From contig NZ_CP101731.1 in NCBI RefSeq assembly GCF_031202305.1, positions 2,790,001 through 2,854,000 on the forward strand: a DNA stretch of 64,000 nt, in the 5' to 3' direction. A program made the position numbers and the translations under genes. Shown piece by piece: positions 8,403-17,744 of this stretch. Each line of letters opens with the position of its first letter. Position 1 is the stretch's first letter. This DNA comes from Pelagibacterium sp. 26DY04 (GTDB taxonomy: Bacteria > Pseudomonadota > Alphaproteobacteria > Rhizobiales > Devosiaceae). The notes under the pieces are model-generated. The model was not told the DNA's origin. It made no database searches and saw only the letters and a list, made by a program, of their open reading frames with translations.

Positions 8403-9321
8403 CGCTCCCCCGCATCAGCGGGCGCTTGACCGCAAGCTGGCGCTCGCGCCACATCACCACCAGCCCCGCCGCCACGATCACCAGCGCCCCCGCCAGCGCA
8501 AACCCGTCGATCATCGTCCCGAACACCAAAAACCCCAGCGTGATCGCCCAGGGCAGCGAGAAATAGTTGAACGGCTGCAGCACGCTCGCCGGCGCATAGC
8601 GCAGCGACACCATCACCAGCCCGTGCCCCCCGCACATCGTCAGGCACAGCACCGCCATCAGCCACCAATCCCCCACCGCCATCGGCCGCCAGAAAAACAC
8701 CCCCACCGCACTCGTCAGCACCAGCCCCACCACCGCGACGTAGAACAGCGATGTCGTCGTCGTATCGAGCTGGCTCACCTTCCGCGTCAGAACCAGGTAC
8801 AGCGCATAGAACGCCGAACTGAGCAGCGCATAGATCACCCCGATCTCGACGGTGATGAACCCCGGCCGGATGATCAGCATAGCCCCCAGAAACCCCGCCA
8901 CCACGGCCGTCATCCGAAACACCCCCACCCGCTCCCCGAGCAGCGGAATGGCAAACACCGTCACCAGCAGCGGATAGACCATATTGATCGCCCCGATATC
9001 TCCCAGCGGCACCGTCTTCAGCGCTTCGGCGAAAAACCAGATATCGACGACCAGCAGCACCCCCCGGGCGATCTGCCAGCCCACCGCACGCGACACGAAG
9101 GCCCGCTTGAGATTCGAATTGCGCATCACCAGCCACACGGCCAGCGCAAAAAATGCCCAATAGCGGATCATCACCACCTGGAACGGCGAATACGTCGCCA
9201 CCAGAATTTTGGACGCGACGTCCTGCACGCCAAAGATCAGCGTGGCCGCCAGAAGGAAGGCTACGCCCTTGGCAACACTGGCCGTCGGCCCGGCTTGGCT
9301 CGAGGAGGGCTGGGACGACAT
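8356..9321 (-). CDS. EamA/DMT family permease
   Basis: A 321-residue inner-membrane protein with about ten transmembrane segments arranged as two EamA repeats, as in drug/metabolite exporters such as RhaT- and YdcZ-type carriers. The first repeat includes FGVQDVASKILV and FQVVMIRYWAFF, the second begins near IGVIYALLSSAFYALYL. The C-terminal 30 residues are basic and soluble. Substrates of this superfamily (amino acids, purines, sugars, lipids) cannot be told from sequence. It stands alone on this strand, and its 3' end overlaps a small gene on the other strand. Confidence 0.85.
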   Translation of the reverse strand: MSSQPSSSQAGPTASVAKGVAFLLAATLIFGVQDVASKILVATYSPFQVVMIRYWAFFALAVWLVMRNSNLKRAFVSRAVGWQIARGVLLVVDIWFFAEALKTVPLGDIGAINMVYPLLVTVFAIPLLGERVGVFRMTAVVAGFLGAMLIIRPGFITVEIGVIYALLSSAFYALYLVLTRKVSQLDTTTTSLFYVAVVGLVLTSAVGVFFWRPMAVGDWWLMAVLCLTMCGGHGLVMVSLRYAPASVLQPFNYFSLPWAITLGFLVFGTMIDGFALAGALVIVAAGLVVMWRERQLAVKRPLMRGSATAAPGQSPRSEGRR

Positions 9322-9402
9322 GCGGCCTGCACCGAAGTAAAGCGAAAAACAAGTGGCCCAGACGCAACCGTCCGGGCCAGCCCAAAAAGTTCGTTGCGAA
9401 TC

Positions 9403-9699
9403 TTAGCTTGCCGTGGCCTTTTTCACGGCTCCGGCGATGGCCGTCAGAATACCGCCACCGACGAGGCCCGAAACGCCCTGACCCACCAACGCGCCGGCTT
9501 CAAGCCCGCCCGCACCGGAGAGCATTTCAGCCAGTCCCGGGATGAGCGTAGCCAACCAGGTTCCCGCCACACCGCCGATTGCACCCGCGATGGTGTTGCC
9601 CGTGGTGCCCAGGCTCATATTCTTGGCCGCTGCACCAATTCCGTTACCGCCGATGGCTCCTGCCACCAGTTGGATGATGATAGAGACGATTGCTTCCAT
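9403..9699 (-). CDS. Small glycine-rich membrane protein, 98 residues
   Basis: The start at 9699 is supported by AGGGGA eight bases upstream. The protein is hydrophobic and rich in Gly and Ala, with GG/GxxxG patterns (GAIGGNGIG, GAIGGVAG, GLVGGG) of the glycine-zipper kind that pack membrane helices, and a lysine near the C-terminus. Such proteins are often annotated as hypothetical or glycine-zipper proteins. No partner gene is evident; the gap on its upstream side separates it from the divergent SDR gene. Confidence 0.65.
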   Translation of the reverse strand: MEAIVSIIIQLVAGAIGGNGIGAAAKNMSLGTTGNTIAGAIGGVAGTWLATLIPGLAEMLSGAGGLEAGALVGQGVSGLVGGGILTAIAGAVKKATAS

Positions 9700-9885
9700 G
9701 ATATCCCCTCTCGCAATCAAGGTGCTAGATTGCACCTCCCCACACAGTGAGCCTACTCCAATCTTTGATTCGCTGTAAGCACACGGAATTTGGTCGATAG
9801 GCGGGGCCATTGCGTTGCCGGCCGGTTCTGCCTATCTCGGAGAATGATGAACACCGATGACCGTTATCGGAACGGAAACGACCAC

Positions 9886-10641
9886 ATGCCCGCCGCGCTG
9901 ATTACCGGAGCCGCCGACCGGATCGGCGCCGCCATTGCCACGCGCCTGGCCGCGGAGGGATATGCCGTCGTCATCCACTACCGTTCCTCCGGCGAAAAGG
10001 CCGAGCGCCTGGCAGATGCAATTGGTGCCGATGGCGGACGCGCAGCAATCGTCCGCGCCGATCTTGCCCGGCGCGAGGACCGCATGGGCCTGATCTCCGC
10101 CGCAGCCGAGCCCTTCGGCCCGCTCAGCCTGCTCGTCAACAACGCCTCGGTCTTCGAGCCCGACAGTGCAGATACGCTGCACGAAGACCTCTGGGACCTG
10201 CACATGGCCATCCACGCCGAAGCCCCGGTTTTCCTCGCCCGCGACTTCGCCGCTCAGCTCGCCGATGGCGCGCAGGGCAACATCGTCAACATCATCGACG
10301 AGCGCGTCCTTTCGCTTTCGCCCGATTACTTCTCCTATACGCTCTCGAAATCCCTGCTCTGGACGGCCACCCGCACTCTCGCCCAGTCCTTGGCGCCGCG
10401 CATCCGTGTGAACGCCCTTGGTCCCGGCCCCACCCTCGCCAATTCGCGCCAATCCGAGGCCGAGTTCAAAGCCTCGCGCCAGCGCTTGCCGCTGCAAACC
10501 GGCGCCGATCCCGACGAGATCGCCAAGGGCGTGATCGCTATTCTGAACCTCCCCTCGATGACCGGTCAGATGCTGGCGCTCGACGGCGGCGAACACCTCG
10601 AATGGAGCGACCGCAACGCTCCCACCCCGCGACAGCAATGA
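9886..10641 (+). CDS. SDR family oxidoreductase, pteridine-reductase-like
   Basis: A short-chain dehydrogenase of about 251 residues. The NAD(P)-binding motif TGAADRIG is at the N-terminus, followed by the NNAS motif ([12 protein letters not shown]). The catalytic pair is YxxxK (YTLSK), with a preceding Ser-rich strand. The NNASVFEPD stretch and the GPGPTL segment after the active site resemble FolM/pteridine reductases, which reduce dihydrobiopterin or dihydromonapterin. The exact substrate is not proven. The start at ATG 9886 gives a normal-length N-terminus; ATG 9844 or 9847 would add 13-14 residues. The stop overlaps the uvrC start (ATGA), so the two genes are co-translated. Confidence 0.85.
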   Translation: MPAALITGAADRIGAAIATRLAAEGYAVVIHYRSSGEKAERLADAIGADGGRAAIVRADLARREDRMGLISAAAEPFGPLSLLVNNASVFEPDSADTLHEDLWDLHMAIHAEAPVFLARDFAAQLADGAQGNIVNIIDERVLSLSPDYFSYTLSKSLLWTATRTLAQSLAPRIRVNALGPGPTLANSRQSEAEFKASRQRLPLQTGADPDEIAKGVIAILNLPSMTGQMLALDGGEHLEWSDRNAPTPRQQ

Positions 10642-12512
10642 CCGACACCGACCTCACCGGCCCCGAAATCATCAAGCGCTTCGTCAAGACCCTGCCCACC
10701 GGCGCAGGCGTCTATCGCATGCTCGATGAAAAGGGCGACGTCATTTATGTGGGCAAGGCGCGCAACCTCAAGGCCCGGGTCACCAACTACACCCGCTACG
10801 AAGGCAACTCGGTCCGCATCAACAAGATGATCTCCTCCACGCGCTCGATGGAGTTCGTGCGCACCGAGACCGAGGCCGCCGCGCTTCTGCTCGAAGCCAA
10901 CATGATCAAGCGTCTGCGCCCGCGCTTCAACGTGCTGCTGCGCGACGATAAGACGTTTCCCTACATCTTGATCACCACCGATCATGAGGCGCCCGAGCTC
11001 ACCAAGCATCGCGGCACCCGCCGCCGCAAAGGTCATTATTTCGGCCCCTTCGCCTCGGCGGTCGCCGTCAGCCGCACCATCACCGCGCTGCAGAAAGCCT
11101 TCCTCCTGCGCAATTGCTCGGACAGCTTTTATGCTGGCCGCACCCGCCCCTGCCTGCAACACCAGATCAAGCGCTGCGCCGCCCCCTGCACCGGGGTGAT
11201 CTCCATTCCGGACTACAACGCGCTGGTCAATGAGGCCCGCGATTTCCTCTCGGGCAAAACCAAGGCGGTTCAGGACCATCTGCAAGCCGAGATGAACCAG
11301 GCCGCCGAAGCGCTCGATTTCGAGCGCGCAGCCATGCTGCGCGATCGCCTCAGCGCCCTCGCCCTCGTCCAGGGTACCGGCGGCATGAACGCCCAGAGCG
11401 TCGCCGAGGCCGACGTCTTTGCCATCCACAACGAGGCGGGCAATTTCTGCGTGCAGGTGTTCTTCTATCGTGCGCACCAGAACTGGGGCAATTACGCCTT
11501 CTATCCGCGCGCCGACGAGGCGATCGGCAATGCCGAAGTGCTCGAAGCCTTCGTCGCTCAGTTTTACGAAAACCGAACCCCGCCCAGGCTCGTCCTCCTC
11601 TGCGAGGAGTTGGCGGAAGCCGACGTGCTGCGCGAGGCGCTCTCGACCCGTGCCGAGCGCGCCGTCAAGATCGAGACGCCGCGCCGCGGCGAAAAGCGCG
11701 CGCTTGTCGAGCACGCGCTGACCAATGCCCGCGAGGCTTTGGGCCGGCATCTCTCGGATTCCGCCAGCCAGCGCAAGCTGCTCGAAGCCATGGCCGATAC
11801 CTTTGGCCTTGACGAAACGCCCCGCCGCATCGAGGTCTATGACAACTCCCATATCCAGGGCACCAACGCCGTGGGCGCCATGATCGTCGCAGGGGTCGAG
11901 GGCCTGTCGAAAAAGCATTACCGCACGTTCAATATCAAAAACAAAGAGCTCACCCCCGGCGATGATTTCGGCATGATGCGCGAGGTTCTGACCCGCCGCT
12001 TTACGCGCCTCGCCGCCGAAAGCGATCCCGAGGCCGAGGATGACACAACGGGCATGCCGGATTGGCCCGATGTGCTCTTGATCGATGGCGGCGCCGGCCA
12101 GACCAATGCCGTCAAGGCGGTGCTGGCCGAAATGAACCTGCCACGCGATGTCACCGTCATCGGCATCGCCAAGGGCGAGGAACGCAATGCCGGGCGCGAG
12201 ACTTTCTTCATGGAAGGGCGTGAGCCTTTCATGCTGCCGGCGCGCGATCCGGTGCTCTACTATGTCCAACGCCTGCGCGACGAAGCCCACCGCTTCGCCA
12301 TCGGCACCCACCGCGCGCGGCGCAAGAAGGAGATGGTGAAAAACCCGCTCGACGAGATCGAAGGCATTGGCCCCACCCGCAAGCGCGCGCTGCTCAACCA
12401 TTTCGGCTCCGCCAAGGCCGTCTCGCGTGCCTCGGTCGCCGACCTCGCCAATCTCCCCGGCATCTCGACCGCCATGGCGCAATTGATCTACGATCACTTC
12501 AACCAGAGATGA
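10638..12512 (+). CDS. uvrC: Excinuclease ABC subunit C
   Basis: UvrC makes both incisions in nucleotide excision repair after UvrB has marked the lesion. The GIY-YIG nuclease (3' cut) occupies about residues 17-97 (GVY, YVGK). A UVR domain that binds UvrB is at about 205-240. The RNase H-like nuclease (5' cut) has its aspartate in [10 protein letters not shown] near 402. Two helix-hairpin-helix motifs are at the C-terminus ([22 protein letters not shown]). Four cysteines at 160, 172, 180 and 184 have the spacing of the iron-sulfur site reported for E. coli UvrC. The start at 10638 overlaps the SDR stop. I see no LexA box here, unlike uvrB. Confidence 0.96.
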   Translation: MTDTDLTGPEIIKRFVKTLPTGAGVYRMLDEKGDVIYVGKARNLKARVTNYTRYEGNSVRINKMISSTRSMEFVRTETEAAALLLEANMIKRLRPRFNVLLRDDKTFPYILITTDHEAPELTKHRGTRRRKGHYFGPFASAVAVSRTITALQKAFLLRNCSDSFYAGRTRPCLQHQIKRCAAPCTGVISIPDYNALVNEARDFLSGKTKAVQDHLQAEMNQAAEALDFERAAMLRDRLSALALVQGTGGMNAQSVAEADVFAIHNEAGNFCVQVFFYRAHQNWGNYAFYPRADEAIGNAEVLEAFVAQFYENRTPPRLVLLCEELAEADVLREALSTRAERAVKIETPRRGEKRALVEHALTNAREALGRHLSDSASQRKLLEAMADTFGLDETPRRIEVYDNSHIQGTNAVGAMIVAGVEGLSKKHYRTFNIKNKELTPGDDFGMMREVLTRRFTRLAAESDPEAEDDTTGMPDWPDVLLIDGGAGQTNAVKAVLAEMNLPRDVTVIGIAKGEERNAGRETFFMEGREPFMLPARDPVLYYVQRLRDEAHRFAIGTHRARRKKEMVKNPLDEIEGIGPTRKRALLNHFGSAKAVSRASVADLANLPGISTAMAQLIYDHFNQR

Positions 12513-12545
12513 GTAGGAACCTTATACTTCAGCGTTTCCCCTTTA

Positions 12546-12600
12546 CCCTTCTCCCCTTGAGGGAGAAGGTGGCCCGGCGAAGCCGGGTCGGATGAGGGGT
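12546..12600. repeat. Palindromic repeat between uvrC and pgsA
   Basis: CTTCTCCC and GGGAGAAGG arms, then a CCCGGC/GCCGGG hairpin, then GATGAGGGGT. It belongs to the same family as the arrays near 20 kb and 28 kb. Placed between a stop and a start on the same strand, it may also stabilise or end the uvrC message. Confidence 0.8.
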
Positions 12601-12659
12601 GCCGCCGGCAACGCCGACGAGCGGGCTAGGCCCGCTTCAACAAGAACCGAAAGAGCCGC

Positions 12660-13241
12660 ATGACCGAAACCCGCTTCGATATGGCCAAGCTGCCCAACTA
12701 TCTCACCTATGCGCGCATCGCCGCCATTCCGGTGATCATGCTGTTTCTGCTGGCCGACAATGCGGTCCTGCGCTGGCTTGCCCTGCTGCTCTATATCGCC
12801 GCCGCCATCACCGATTATTACGATGGCGCTTTGGCCCGCAAATACGGCACGGTCTCCGCCATCGGCCGCATGCTCGATCCCATCGCCGACAAGCTCCTGG
12901 TCGGCGCCTTGCTGCTCGTTTTCTGCTTCGATGGCAGCTTCGGCGCCTGGGACCTCGTCCCCGCCACGATCATCCTGCTGCGCGAAATCTTCGTCTCGGG
13001 CATGCGCGAATTCATGGGCACCGAAAAGATCGTCGTTCCGGTCTCCAAACTCGCCAAATACAAGACTACCGTGCAGCTCGTGGCCCTTGCCGTGGTCATT
13101 GCCGAACCGCTGATCCCCGGCATGCGAGAGTTGAGCGATATTCTCCTCTGGCTCGCCGCCATCCTCACGGCCATCACCGGCTGGCAATATTGGCAGGGCG
13201 TCTCCACGCATTTCCGCGCCAATGAGGACGACTTGCCATGA
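12660..13241 (+). CDS. pgsA: CDP-diacylglycerol--glycerol-3-phosphate 3-phosphatidyltransferase
   Basis: PgsA makes phosphatidylglycerol phosphate from CDP-diacylglycerol, the committed step to phosphatidylglycerol and cardiolipin, in the inner membrane. The protein has 193 residues with four to six hydrophobic segments and begins with the family's LPNYLTYARI stretch. The CDP-alcohol phosphotransferase signature D-x2-DG-x2-AR is present as DYYDGALAR, followed by GRMLDPIADK with the last aspartates of the metal site. It heads a translationally coupled group: its stop overlaps moaD by four bases. Confidence 0.93.
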   Translation: MTETRFDMAKLPNYLTYARIAAIPVIMLFLLADNAVLRWLALLLYIAAAITDYYDGALARKYGTVSAIGRMLDPIADKLLVGALLLVFCFDGSFGAWDLVPATIILLREIFVSGMREFMGTEKIVVPVSKLAKYKTTVQLVALAVVIAEPLIPGMRELSDILLWLAAILTAITGWQYWQGVSTHFRANEDDLP

Positions 13242-13489
13242 GGGTGATGTATTTCGCATGGCTGCGCGAACGCCTCGGGCGCGATGATGACGATGTGACC
13301 CCGCCTTCCGATGTCGCGACCATTGCCGACCTCATCGATTGGCTCGCCGAACGAGACGAAGGCTTTGCCCTGGCCACCACCAACCGCAAGCTCATCCGCG
13401 CCGCCATCGACGACGAACTCGTCGATCACGACACCCCGCTCGCCGGCGCGCGCACCATCGCCCTCTTCCCCCCGATGACCGGAGGCTGA
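13238..13489 (+). CDS. moaD: Molybdopterin synthase small subunit
   Basis: MoaD carries the sulfur, as a C-terminal thiocarboxylate, that MoaE transfers to precursor Z to make molybdopterin. The 83-residue beta-grasp protein starts with the typical MRVMYFAWLRERLG and ends with the obligatory Gly-Gly (FPPMTGG). It overlaps pgsA by four bases and moaE begins two bases after its stop, so expression of the two synthase subunits is matched. Linkage of pgsA with moaDE is common in this order. Confidence 0.95.
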   Translation: MRVMYFAWLRERLGRDDDDVTPPSDVATIADLIDWLAERDEGFALATTNRKLIRAAIDDELVDHDTPLAGARTIALFPPMTGG

Positions 13490-13490
13490 A

Positions 13491-13937
13491 ATGGCCGTCA
13501 CCCTCCAGTCCGAACCATTCGATCCCGGCGCCCTTACCAACGCCTTCCTCAAGGCCGCCGATGGTGCCGGCGCCGCAGTCACCTTTACCGGCCTCGTGCG
13601 CTCCACTCCTGACGATCCCATCGTCTCGATGACCCTCGAGCACTACCCCGCCCTCGCCCAGCGCCAGCTCGAAACCCTGCGCGACCGAGCCATCGCCCGC
13701 TTCGATCTTCTTGCAGCCGACATCACCCACCGCTTTGGGACGCTCTACCCTGGCGAGCCGATTGTCCAGGTCATGACCCTGGCCCCCCACCGCCAGGCGG
13801 CGTTCGATGGCGCAAACTTCATCATGGATACATTGAAGACCAACGCTCCGTTCTGGAAAAAAGAAGAAAGCACAACAGGGGTCCGCTGGGTCGACGCCAA
13901 GGAAAGCGACGACACGGCCGCCGCGCGTTGGGAGTGA
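13491..13937 (+). CDS. moaE: Molybdopterin synthase large (catalytic) subunit
   Basis: MoaE binds precursor Z and builds the dithiolene of molybdopterin using sulfur from MoaD in a cytosolic heterotetramer. The 148-residue protein shows the family core VTFTGLVRS, the HYP segment (LEHYPALAQ) and the active-site stretch MDTLKTNAPFWKKE that carries the catalytic lysines. It ends with GVRWVDA, as in other MoaE proteins. It lies directly after moaD and before a terminator that separates it from the convergent ilvE. Confidence 0.95.
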   Translation: MAVTLQSEPFDPGALTNAFLKAADGAGAAVTFTGLVRSTPDDPIVSMTLEHYPALAQRQLETLRDRAIARFDLLAADITHRFGTLYPGEPIVQVMTLAPHRQAAFDGANFIMDTLKTNAPFWKKEESTTGVRWVDAKESDDTAAARWE

Positions 13938-13981
13938 GTGGACGCAGCCTCGGCACCGCACTGCCATCGACCACGACAAAA

Positions 13982-14007
13982 AAGGCCGGGGACTTATCCC
14001 CGGCCTT
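13982..14007 (-). terminator. Rho-independent terminator of ilvE
   Basis: AAGGCCGGGG and CCCCGGCCTT form a perfect 10-bp stem with a six-base loop. On the minus strand it is followed by a run of T residues (the A run at 13978-13983), so it ends ilvE transcripts. It may also act on moaE transcripts from the other side. Confidence 0.85.
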
Positions 14008-14032
14008 CCAAACTCGCCCATAGTGCGGCTTT

Positions 14033-14923
14033 TTATTCCGCCGCAGCCTTCTTGGGCTGAACTTCGCTCATATAGGCCTCGACCAGAGTGCGGCAGGCCT
14101 CTGCCGGCGTGAACTTATATTCGCCGACCTCGGCCACCGGCGTCACTTCCGCAGCCGTGCCGGTGAGGAAGCACTCGTCGAACTGGCTCAGCTCCTCGGG
14201 CTTGATGTGCCGCTCGGTCACCGTATAGCCATTGGCCTTGGCCAATGCGATCACCGTGCGGCGCGTGATGCCGTCGAGGAAGCAGTCAGGCGTGGGCGTG
14301 GTGATTTCCTTGCCCTTGACGAAGAACACGTTGGCGCCCGTCGCCTCGGCCACATAGCCGCGATAGTCGAGCATCAGCGCGTCCGCATAGCCGGCATCCA
14401 TCGCCGCGTGCTTGGAGAGCGTGCAGATCATGTAAAGACCCGCCGCCTTGGCCTTGCACGGAATGGTTTCGGGCGAAGGACGCTTCCAGGGCGCCCAGTT
14501 CAGGCGAATGCCCTTGAGCCGCTCTTCGGTCGAGAAATAGCTCGGCCACACCCAGGCCGCGATCGCCACATGCACCTTGTTGTCGCGCGCCGGAACGGAA
14601 ATGGTTTCCGACCCGCGCCAGGCGACAGGGCGCATATAGGCATCGACGAGATTGTTCTTTCCGAGCACCTGCCGGCAGGCCTCGTCGATCTCGTCGGCGG
14701 AATAGGGAATGGTGAAATCGAGCGTCTTGGCCGAAAAGATCAGCCGCTCGGTGTGCTCGCGCAGCTTGAACACCTCACCGCCATAGGCGCGCTGCCCCTC
14801 GAATACGCTGCTGGCATAGTGCAGCCCGTGGGTGAGGACGTGGAGCTTGGCATCCTTCCAGGGGACCATCTCCCCATTGTACCAGATCCATCCCTCTCGC
14901 TGATCCATTGGCACGGTGGCCAT
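14033..14923 (-). CDS. ilvE: Branched-chain amino acid aminotransferase
   Basis: IlvE is a PLP enzyme exchanging the amino group between Leu/Ile/Val and glutamate, the last step in their synthesis. The 296-residue class IV (fold type IV) protein has the N-terminal stretch GWIWYNGEMVPW, YGGEVFKLREHTERL, the PLP lysine region CKAKAAGLYM and the phosphate-binding stretch EATGANVFFV, then DGITRRTVI. The start at 14923 has GGGAG upstream. It is transcribed away from the MarR gene and ends at a strong terminator, so it is a single-gene unit. Confidence 0.94.
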   Translation of the reverse strand: MATVPMDQREGWIWYNGEMVPWKDAKLHVLTHGLHYASSVFEGQRAYGGEVFKLREHTERLIFSAKTLDFTIPYSADEIDEACRQVLGKNNLVDAYMRPVAWRGSETISVPARDNKVHVAIAAWVWPSYFSTEERLKGIRLNWAPWKRPSPETIPCKAKAAGLYMICTLSKHAAMDAGYADALMLDYRGYVAEATGANVFFVKGKEITTPTPDCFLDGITRRTVIALAKANGYTVTERHIKPEELSQFDECFLTGTAAEVTPVAEVGEYKFTPAEACRTLVEAYMSEVQPKKAAAE

Positions 14924-15066
14924 TTTAATCTCCCGATTATTCGCTTCGTCTCAAGTGGCACATCATCTCGATGCACTTTGCCCTATAATGCGCCAATCTC
15001 TCGCCACTTGGCAAACCATAGCGGCTCTGTGATAAGTCGTTAAACGGCAAAGATGTTGGAAGGACG

Positions 15067-15582
15067 ATGCCAGCGCAACCGATAAATGTCAATAAGGCTG
15101 ACATAAATTCCGCGATCTACGATTTCCCCGAAATGCCGATCGATATCATGGGGCTGTTCTTCTTCGCCTATCGTGATTTCGTGCGCGACGCCGATGCGCT
15201 GCTCGAGATGCAGGGCTTTGGGCGCGCCCATCACCGGGTGATCTATTTCGTCAATCTGCGGCCCGGCATGACGGTTGCCGACCTGCTCGATATCCTGCGC
15301 ATCACCAAGCAGAGCCTGGCCCGCGTCCTGCGCCAGTTGATCGATAGCGGCTATGTCGCCCAGCGTCATGGAGAGACCGACCGCCGTCAGCGCCTGCTGT
15401 TCCCCACCGAAAAGGGCCGCGATTTCTTCGAGGTGCTTTCGGCCACCCAGGCCCGCCGCATCGAGGCCGCCTTTTCGGCGCTCCCCGAGCACACCCGCGA
15501 TTGCGTGCGGCATTTCTTTGCCGAAATGACCGAACGCGGCGACCAGCAACTCCTGCGCACTCTGCGCCTCGTCGACCAATAA
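15067..15582 (+). CDS. MarR family transcriptional regulator
   Basis: A 171-residue winged-helix DNA-binding protein. The helix-turn-helix is near residues 75-100 (VADLLDILRITKQSLARVL) and the wing carries DRRQRLLFPTEKG, the usual MarR DRR motif. It resembles the PetP-type regulators of alphaproteobacteria, but I cannot assign a target or ligand. It is divergent from ilvE, with a 143-bp gap containing a TATAAT-like hexamer at 14984. It is followed after 16 bp by uppP on the same strand. Confidence 0.87.
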   Translation: MPAQPINVNKADINSAIYDFPEMPIDIMGLFFFAYRDFVRDADALLEMQGFGRAHHRVIYFVNLRPGMTVADLLDILRITKQSLARVLRQLIDSGYVAQRHGETDRRQRLLFPTEKGRDFFEVLSATQARRIEAAFSALPEHTRDCVRHFFAEMTERGDQQLLRTLRLVDQ

Positions 15583-15598
15583 TCAGGACTTTCCCCAA

Positions 15599-16432
15599 GT
15601 GGATTTCTTCAGCACGGCTTTCCTTGCCCTCGTGCAGGGCATCACCGAGTTCCTGCCCATCAGTTCCTCGGCCCATTTGATCCTTGGCCGCTGGCTGATG
15701 GATTTGCTGGGCATCGCCACCTCGACAATGACTCCCGCCGAGGAGCTTGCGCTCGATATCGCCCTGCATGTGGGCTCGCTCGGCGCGGTGATCGTCTATT
15801 TCTGGCGCGACGTGCTCATGCTGGCGATGGGGCTGATCGACGGAATTACCGGCAAGGCCGGCCCGCGCTTTCGCACCCTGGCCGTCGTCATCGCCGCCTC
15901 GCTTCCCATCGTGGTCGTCGCCTTCCTCGCCAAGGACCTCATCACCGAATCCGGCCGCAACCTGCCCATCATCGCCTGGACGACGCTGATTTTCGGCGTT
16001 CTGCTCTGGTTCGCCGACCGACGCCCCGAACGGTCCGGCGATCTCGAGAGGCTTTCCCTGCGCAACGCGATGATCGTGGGGCTCGCCCAGTGCATCTCGA
16101 TCATCCCCGGCGTCTCGCGCTCGGGCATCTGCATGACGGCCGGCCGCTATGTCGGTCTGGACCGCCCGCTTTCCGCGCGGCTCGCCATGCTGCTCTCGAT
16201 CCCCACGATCCTGGGCGCCGGGGTTCTGGCCGGCTACGATCTCTACAAGGCCGGAAATGCCGAGGTCACGGGCGATGCCATTTTCGGCGGGGTGCTTGCC
16301 TTCTTTGCCGCACTGGCCAGCATCGCCCTGCTCATGCAGTGGCTGCAGCGCCAGTCCTACACGCCCTTCGTGATCTACCGGATCGTGCTAGGCGTGCTCC
16401 TTCTGGGCCTGCTCGCGGCTGGGCTGGCCTGA
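15599..16432 (+). CDS. uppP: Undecaprenyl-diphosphatase (BacA type)
   Basis: UppP dephosphorylates undecaprenyl diphosphate to regenerate the lipid carrier of cell-wall synthesis and gives some bacitracin resistance. The 277-residue inner-membrane protein has both conserved active-site stretches, QGITEFLPISSSAHL near the N-terminus and PGVSRSG near residue 170, plus about eight hydrophobic segments. The start is GTG at 15599 (residues MDFFSTAF), 16 bp after the MarR stop. Its 3' end overlaps the convergent AI-2E permease gene by 45 bp. Confidence 0.94.
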   Translation: MDFFSTAFLALVQGITEFLPISSSAHLILGRWLMDLLGIATSTMTPAEELALDIALHVGSLGAVIVYFWRDVLMLAMGLIDGITGKAGPRFRTLAVVIAASLPIVVVAFLAKDLITESGRNLPIIAWTTLIFGVLLWFADRRPERSGDLERLSLRNAMIVGLAQCISIIPGVSRSGICMTAGRYVGLDRPLSARLAMLLSIPTILGAGVLAGYDLYKAGNAEVTGDAIFGGVLAFFAALASIALLMQWLQRQSYTPFVIYRIVLGVLLLGLLAAGLA

Positions 16433-17602
16433 TACCGGCTGCGGGGCGGCAGGAACGGCAATACCTCCGCCCTCGCCGTCCGCTGCGGATTGTTCGAGAT
16501 CGCGCACCCATTCGCGCCACATCGAAACCAGCAGCGCCATCAGCACCGGGCCGACGAACAGGCCGACAAAGCCCATTGTCTTGACCCCGCCGATCAGGCC
16601 GAAAAACGTCGGCAGGAACGGCAGTTTGATCGGCCCGCCCACCAGCTTGGGGCGCAGCGTCTTGTCGACGATGAACAGTTCCACCGAGCCCCAGACGAAC
16701 AGCGCCAGCCCCTCGACGATCGAGCCGCTGGCCACCAGATAGATCGACACCAGGGTGAACGAGAGCGGCGCCCCGCCGGGGATCATGGCCGCAACGCCGG
16801 TAATCACCCCCAGCAATACCGGCGAAGGCGCGCCCGCCAGCCAATAGGCGATGCCCAAAACGATCCCCTCGCCGATCGCGATGATCGTCATGCCGGTGAC
16901 CGTCGAGGAGATCGTCGCCGGCACCACACGGGAAAGCCGCTGCCAGCGCACCGGCAGGATGCGTTCGCCGAACTTGTCGAGCTGGGCCGAAAGGCTCGCG
17001 CCGTCGCGATAGACGAACAACAGCGCGATCAGCATGAACAACAGGTTCAGCGCCAGGTCGAAGATCGTGCCGCCAGTGGCGAGGATCGTCTGGTAGATGT
17101 TGTAGACATTGGCCCCACCGATCACCGTCACATATTGGCCCAGCGCGCCGGGCGCCCCGACATAGAGATCCCACTGCTCGGTTGCCCATTCGCCCACCAG
17201 CGGCAGGGTCGCGAACCAGCTCGGAGCGGCAGCGCCATTGGCGTTGGTCGCCATGATCCAGCTTATGAGCTGCCGCGCCTCGTTGGTGGCGTAGGAAAGC
17301 GCCATCAGGATCGGGACGAGGATGAACAGCACGATCACCGCGATCATGATCGAGGCGGCCAGCGTCCGGTTGCCGCCCACTCCGCCCAGTACCCGGCGAT
17401 AGATCGGCCAGCTCGCGAACCCGATAATCAGCGCGGCGAGCACCGGCGCCAGGAAACCGTGGAAGAAATAGACGCAGGCAAGAAGGATCAGAATGACCAG
17501 CCATCGTGCCAGCGACAGGGGCGGCACGAGCGCCGAGCGATTGGAACCGAGCAGCCGAGGCTCGCGCTCAGGGGTAGAAACGTCCAGCTTGGTCACATGC
17601 AC
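16388..17602 (-). CDS. AI-2E family transporter (PerM/YdiK type)
   Basis: A 404-residue inner-membrane protein with seven or eight predicted segments and the family's C-terminal core (LGVITGVAAMIPGGAP, DKTLRPKLVGGP, LPFLPTFFGLIGGVKTMGFVGLFVGPV). The superfamily includes autoinducer-2 exporters and Na+/H+ antiporters, so the substrate here is open. Residues 1-30 and the C-terminal 45 are soluble, the latter rich in Gly, Ala and Pro. The gene converges on uppP. Confidence 0.85.
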   Translation of the reverse strand: MHVTKLDVSTPEREPRLLGSNRSALVPPLSLARWLVILILLACVYFFHGFLAPVLAALIIGFASWPIYRRVLGGVGGNRTLAASIMIAVIVLFILVPILMALSYATNEARQLISWIMATNANGAAAPSWFATLPLVGEWATEQWDLYVGAPGALGQYVTVIGGANVYNIYQTILATGGTIFDLALNLLFMLIALLFVYRDGASLSAQLDKFGERILPVRWQRLSRVVPATISSTVTGMTIIAIGEGIVLGIAYWLAGAPSPVLLGVITGVAAMIPGGAPLSFTLVSIYLVASGSIVEGLALFVWGSVELFIVDKTLRPKLVGGPIKLPFLPTFFGLIGGVKTMGFVGLFVGPVLMALLVSMWREWVRDLEQSAADGEGGGIAVPAAPQPVSGQPSREQAQKEHA

Positions 17603-17642
17603 CGTCCGGTTTTCGTTTCGGTCACCTATAGAGCGCTTGCAG

Positions 17643-17664
17643 GCAAAGTGGAAACCACTTTTGC
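17643..17664. repeat. AAAGTGG/CCACTTT hairpin repeat
   Basis: GCAAAGTGG and CCACTTTTGC flank three A residues. The same motif occurs inside candidate RNA copy A (about 6172-6194) and in variant form at 42085. It is a short dispersed hairpin that I know from intergenic DNA of Hyphomicrobiales. Confidence 0.6.
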
Positions 17665-17744
17665 GTATTCGCGAGCGTCAAAGGCGACGGTCCGGAACAG
17701 GATAAGCACCCCTTGGGCAACAGGAAAAACCTTCTTTGCCCCAT

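Noticed and set aside
8383..9750. A 455-residue + strand frame rich in His, Arg and Gln
   Set aside because: It lies opposite the EamA permease and has the composition of an antisense frame.
10566..12497. A 643-residue minus-strand frame over uvrC
   Set aside because: It is the antisense image of uvrC in GC-rich DNA, with no recognisable motifs.
14984..14989. TATAAT as a sure -10 of the MarR gene
   Set aside because: No good -35 hexamer at the proper spacing, so it is mentioned only in the MarR entry.
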